Origin: Actinomadura sp. CNU-125
Lineage (GTDB): Bacteria; Actinomycetota; Actinomycetes; Streptosporangiales; Streptosporangiaceae
Direction of reading: 5' to 3'
Assembly (NCBI RefSeq): GCF_001942465.1
Contig: NZ_MKJY01000377.1
Coordinates: forward strand, 1-50,459
Length of the DNA: 50,459 nt
The position numbers and the translations under genes are program-made. The notes under the pieces were generated by a model, which made no database searches, was not told the origin of the DNA, and was given only the letters and a program-made list of their open reading frames with translations. Position 1 is the first letter of the stretch. Every line of letters begins with the position of its first letter. Of the stretch, positions 45,966 through 50,459 are shown one piece after another.

Positions 45966-47359
45966 TCACCCGGGCGGGTCCGCGTCCAGGCCGGACGGCA
46001 CGGGCTCGCCGTGCGCGAGCCCGTCGGCGTGCGCGCCGCCACCGCCGCGTCGAGGACCGCCCGGACGGGCACGCCGCGTTCGGCCGCGAGCCGCGCGGCG
46101 TCCTCGAACTCGGGGACGGCCTGCACCACGCGACCGTCCCGATGCCCCACCTTGACCGGCAGCCGCGCGGCGAGGACGTCCACGCGCGCCCAGCCGCGCC
46201 GCAGCATCGTCTTGCGGACGGCCCGCTCCCGGACGCCGAGCGTGCTCGTCAGCCGGAACATCGCCGCGCGCAGCACGTCCGCCCGTCCGGGCGGGCCCAG
46301 CACGCACAGCGTGTGCGCCGGGCGTCCCTTCTTCATCAGGACGGGAACGAGCCACGCGTCCGATGCCCCCGCCTCCAGCAGCGAGGCCAGCACGCCCGGC
46401 CACACCCGAGGATCGAGGTCGTCGACGTTGGCCTCCAACACGACCGCCACCGCGCCCGACCCGTCCCCCGGCTCCGCTTCGGGCCCTTCCCCGCCTACCT
46501 CCCCAGGCGCCGCTCCAAGCCCCTCCCCGGACATCTCCCTGGGCTCCTTCGCGGGCACCTCCTCGGACATCTCTCGGTGCACCTCCCCCGGCGTCTCCCG
46601 GGGCCTCTCCCTCGGCTCCCCCTCGGGCCCGCCCTCCGGCGCGGCTTCAGGTTCGCCGAGGAAGACGCGGACGATGTTGGGGCGGGCGGGGGTGTCGCGG
46701 GAACCGGCGCCGGTGCCGGTCGCTTCGAGCCGCATGGGCGGGAGGCCGGGTGCCTCGCGGGCGAGGACGGCCAGCAGCGCCATGCCGTGGGGGTGGCGAG
46801 TTCGCCGGGGCCGCCCGCGCGGACGCGCCGTCCGGCGGCCAGTTCGGCGACGGCGGGCACGGGCACCGGCGTGTCGCCGTGCGCGGTCGGGACGCGGCCG
46901 GTGCCGACGGCGACCGGGCCCGCGGCGACGTCGGTCACCGACAGGTCGTGGAGGGCGGCGCAGACGCCGACGACGTCGGCGATGGAGTCCCACGCGCCGA
47001 CCTCGTGGAAGGCGACGTCGTCGACGGGGACGCCGTGGACGCGCGCCTCCGCCGCGGCGAGCCGTCCGAACACCGCGAGCGCGTCCGCGCGGACCCGGGC
47101 GGGGAGAGCGGCGCGGGCGAGCAGCCGCCGCACGTCGCGCCAGGCGCGGTGCGGGTGGTCGTCGCCCGGGATCACCCGGACGCGCGCCGCGCGCAGCCCG
47201 GCGCCGGGTCACCTCCTCGTGCACGAGCCGGACCTCGCCGGGGACGACCGCCTCCACCGCCGCCCGGACGGACGCCGGTGCGGCGCCCGCGTCGAGCAGG
47301 GCGGCCAGCAGCATGTCCCCCGCGACGCCCGCCGAGGCGTCGATCCACGCGGTCCGCAC
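45966..47359 (-). CDS. larC: LarC, nickel insertase for nickel-pincer cofactor (several frameshifts, long acidic insert)
   Basis: About 465 residues. GTG 47359 gives [23 protein letters not shown], the LarC N-terminus. Breaks are at about 47195-47210 (two bases), 46785 (one base; restores [20 protein letters not shown]) and 46030-46041 (one base; restores [15 protein letters not shown] to the stop). The C-terminal half has [39 protein letters not shown]. Between the halves is a ~65-residue Glu/Pro/Gly-rich insert of repeating E-P-R-E-M-S-like units, not usual in LarC. LarC uses CTP to insert Ni. Programmed frameshifting is known in Lactobacillus larC, but three breaks here do not fit that. 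Confidence 0.82.
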
Positions 47360-47363
47360 GGGT

Positions 47364-48593
<1,230 letters not shown>

Positions 48594-48635
48594 GGCGACA
48601 GCGGACCACGCCCGCGTCCCGGCGGGCAACCGCGC

Positions 48636-48661
48636 GCGGCAACACGTGGCAACCCGTTGCC
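48636..48661. promoter_or_regulatory. LacI-type composite operator, copy 2 (GGCAACCCGTTGCC plus half-site)
   Basis: A perfect palindrome GGCAACCCGTTGCC (48648-48661) is preceded by ACGT and a further GGCAAC half-site. The 26-base block is the reverse complement, at 24 positions, of 23611-23636. Another GGCAAC lies at 48625-48630. It sits between the divergent LarA-homologue and uxaC starts and so could control both. Confidence 0.78.
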
Positions 48662-48693
48662 GTGCGGATCGGCCGCCGACGACCATTCAGGCC

Positions 48694-50100
48694 ATGCCGA
48701 TCCATCTGCATCCCGACCGGCTCCTGCCCGCCGACCCCGGCGTGCGGGCCCTGGCGCGGCGGCTCTACGAGTCCGTCCGGGCGCTTCCGGTCCTGTCGCC
48801 GCACGGGCACGTCGACGCGCGGCTGCTGGTCGAGGACGAGCCGTTCGGCGACCCGGCGAGCCTGCTGATCTCGCCGGACCACTACGTGACCCGGCTGCTG
48901 CACGCGGCGGGCGTCCCGCTGCACGAACTCGGCGTGGGGCGCGGCCCGCTCCCCGAGGCCGACGCCCGGACGGCGTGGCGGCGGTTGTGCGAGCACTGGC
49001 CGGTGTTCCGCGGGACGCCCGTCCGGTACTGGCTGGAGGCGGAGCTGGCCGAGGTCTTCGGCGTCGACGAACGTCCCGGTCCGGGCACGGCCGACCGGAT
49101 CTACGACCGGATCGCCGAGCGGCTCGCGGAACCGGCGTTCCGGCCGCGCGCGCTGTTCCGCCGTTTCGGCATCGAGGTGCTCGCCACGACCGACGATCCC
49201 TGCGACGACCTCGCCGCGCACCGGGCCCTCGCCGCCGATCCCGGCTGGCGGGCGCGGGTCGTCCCGACGTTCCGTCCGGACCGCTACCTGGAGCCGGGGC
49301 AGGACGGCTGGGCGAAGGCGGTCATGCGGCTGGGCGAGGCCGCCGACGTCGACACGTCCGGTTACGCCGGGTACGTCCGGGCCCTGGAGGCGCGGCGCCG
49401 CCACTTCGTCGAGCACGGCGCGACGTCCGCCGACCACAGCCACGCCGACGTCCGGACCGACCCGCTGCCGCCCGGCGACGCCGACCGCGTCTACCGCGCC
49501 GCCCTCGCCGGGACGGCGACGGAGGCGGAGACGGTCGCGTTCCGGCGGCACATGCTGCTGGAGATGGCCCGCATGTCGTGCGAGGACGGTCTCGCGATGA
49601 CGCTGCACCCGGCGGTGCGCCGCAACCACCACTCGCCGACCCTGCACCGCTACGGACCCGACACCGGCCACGACATCCCGCTGCGGGCGGAGTTCACCGA
49701 CGCGCTCCGTCCGCTGCTGGAACGGTACGGGACGGCGGACGGCTTTCGGCTCGTGCTGTTCACGATCGACGAGACGGCGTTCTCCCGGGAGATCGCGCCG
49801 CTCGCCGGTTTCTACCCGTCGGTCTACGCGGGGGCGCCCTGGTGGTTCCTCGACGCGCCCGACGCGATCCGCCGGTTCCAGCGGGCCGTCACCGAGACGG
49901 CGGGGCTGTCCCGCACCACCGGCTTCGTCGACGACACCCGCGCCTTCTGCTCCATCCCGGCCCGGCACGACATGTCCCGCCGCCTCGACGCCGGGTTCCT
50001 CGCCGAGCTGGTCGCCGAGCACCGGCTGACCGAGGACGAGGCGTTCGAGACGGCCGCGGAGCTGGTCACCGTCAACCCGCGCCGGGCGTTCAAGCTGTGA
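48694..50100 (+). CDS. uxaC: Glucuronate isomerase
   Basis: A 468-residue UxaC-family protein of normal length. It shows the metal-binding SPHGHVDARLL (His37, His39), RALFRRFGIEVLATTDDPCDDL, VVPTFRPDRY, DHSHADVRT, LHPAVRRNHH and the C-terminal NPRRAFKL. It isomerises D-glucuronate to D-fructuronate (and galacturonate to tagaturonate) in the cytoplasm. ATG 48694 has only a weak AGG upstream. It overlaps the next start by 4 bases (GTGA). It takes the product of the GH2 enzyme and hands fructuronate to the following reductase. Confidence 0.95.
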   Translation: MPIHLHPDRLLPADPGVRALARRLYESVRALPVLSPHGHVDARLLVEDEPFGDPASLLISPDHYVTRLLHAAGVPLHELGVGRGPLPEADARTAWRRLCEHWPVFRGTPVRYWLEAELAEVFGVDERPGPGTADRIYDRIAERLAEPAFRPRALFRRFGIEVLATTDDPCDDLAAHRALAADPGWRARVVPTFRPDRYLEPGQDGWAKAVMRLGEAADVDTSGYAGYVRALEARRRHFVEHGATSADHSHADVRTDPLPPGDADRVYRAALAGTATEAETVAFRRHMLLEMARMSCEDGLAMTLHPAVRRNHHSPTLHRYGPDTGHDIPLRAEFTDALRPLLERYGTADGFRLVLFTIDETAFSREIAPLAGFYPSVYAGAPWWFLDAPDAIRRFQRAVTETAGLSRTTGFVDDTRAFCSIPARHDMSRRLDAGFLAELVAEHRLTEDEAFETAAELVTVNPRRAFKL

Positions 50101-50459
50101 CCCGGCCGCTGACCCGCGCCCGCGACGGCCGTCCGGCCGCGCCGGTGCGGATGCTCCACCTCGGCCTCGGCGGCTTCTTCCGCTCCCACCAGGCCTGGTA
50201 CACCGAGCACGCGCCGGACGCCGCGCGGTGGGGCTTCGCGGCGTTCACCGGCCGCAGCACCCGGACCGCGGCCCGCCTCGCCGCCCAGGACGGCATGTAC
50301 ACGCTGGTCACGCGCGGCCCGGACGGCGACCGCTGCGAGCGGATCGGGTCCGTCGCGGCGGCGCACCCCGGCGGCGACCACGCGGCCTGGCTCGGGTACT
50401 GGCGCGATCCCGGGCTGGCCGTCGTCACGCTGACCGTGACCGAGGCCGGATACACCCGG
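50097..50459 (+). CDS. Mannitol dehydrogenase family protein, probably fructuronate reductase (5' part)
   Basis: The first 121 codons of a gene that leaves the window; the frame is open throughout. GTG 50097 overlaps the uxaC stop (GTGA). The N-terminus MLHLGLGGFFRSHQAWYTEHA is the nucleotide-binding signature of the polyol-specific long-chain dehydrogenase family, and TLTVTEAGY follows as in UxuB/MtlD. Coupled to uxaC, D-fructuronate reduction to D-mannonate (UxuB role) is the natural assignment. A dehydratase would be expected just beyond. Confidence 0.85.
   Translation, partial: MTRPLTRARDGRPAAPVRMLHLGLGGFFRSHQAWYTEHAPDAARWGFAAFTGRSTRTAARLAAQDGMYTLVTRGPDGDRCERIGSVAAAHPGGDHAAWLGYWRDPGLAVVTLTVTEAGYTR

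Noticed and set aside
45966..47359. Programmed ribosomal frameshifting in larC, as reported for Lactobacillus larC1/larC2
   Set aside because: There are three breaks here, and similar breaks occur in many unrelated neighbours; lost bases explain all of them without a slippery site.

Overview
The window (50,459 bases, G+C roughly 70% or higher) looks like chromosomal DNA of a filamentous actinomycete. Signs of this are the GTG/TTG starts, ATGA/GTGA coupled operons, an F420-type luciferase-fold oxidoreductase, a PF04672-type methyltransferase, and paired Ser/Thr kinases fused to beta-propellers. A Thermomonosporaceae/Streptosporangiales host such as Actinomadura is my inference, not something the sequence proves. 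I saw no rRNA, tRNA, insertion sequence, phage gene or CRISPR array.

Region A (1-21.9 kb) is a catabolic and redox neighbourhood with several TetR regulators. In order it holds an amidohydrolase tail; a TetR; a P450 divergent from two coupled SDRs; a minus-strand operon of TauD-type dioxygenase, SnoaL-like protein, secreted hydrolase and LLM-class oxidoreductase, divergent from a second TetR; two tandem kinase/propeller genes; a two-subunit molybdenum hydroxylase; a methyltransferase; an acyl-CoA synthetase divergent from an enoyl-CoA hydratase; a third TetR; and a quinone oxidoreductase. Several promoters carry clear palindromic operators. One motif, AGAATnnnATTCT, recurs at three promoters.

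Region B (21.9-50.5 kb) is one large glycoside and uronate utilisation locus. A secreted GH39-like hydrolase is divergent from an operon of 2-hydroxyacid dehydrogenase, alpha/beta hydrolase, GarR-like dehydrogenase and GHL6-like hydrolase. A LacI regulator is divergent from a long operon: family-5 binding protein, permease, fused permease-ATPase, ATPase, GH1, MFS, GH3, GH78 rhamnosidase, GH2 beta-glucuronidase-like, larE, larB. larC and a LarA homologue lie convergently, and uxaC with the start of a fructuronate-reductase-type gene leave the window. The likely flow is import of a rhamnose- and glucuronate-decorated glycoside, trimming by the GH enzymes, then glucuronate to fructuronate and onward. 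A nickel-pincer LarA-type enzyme would racemise or epimerise a hydroxy/sugar acid. A 14-bp palindrome GGCAACnnGTTGCC marks four regulatory regions and probably binds the LacI protein.

At least ten genes, mostly in region B, carry apparent frameshifts. Nearly all fit one lost G or C, and the reading frame resumes with conserved motifs, so consensus errors in GC runs are likelier than true decay. Frameshifted genes are listed as single CDS spans with the break position.
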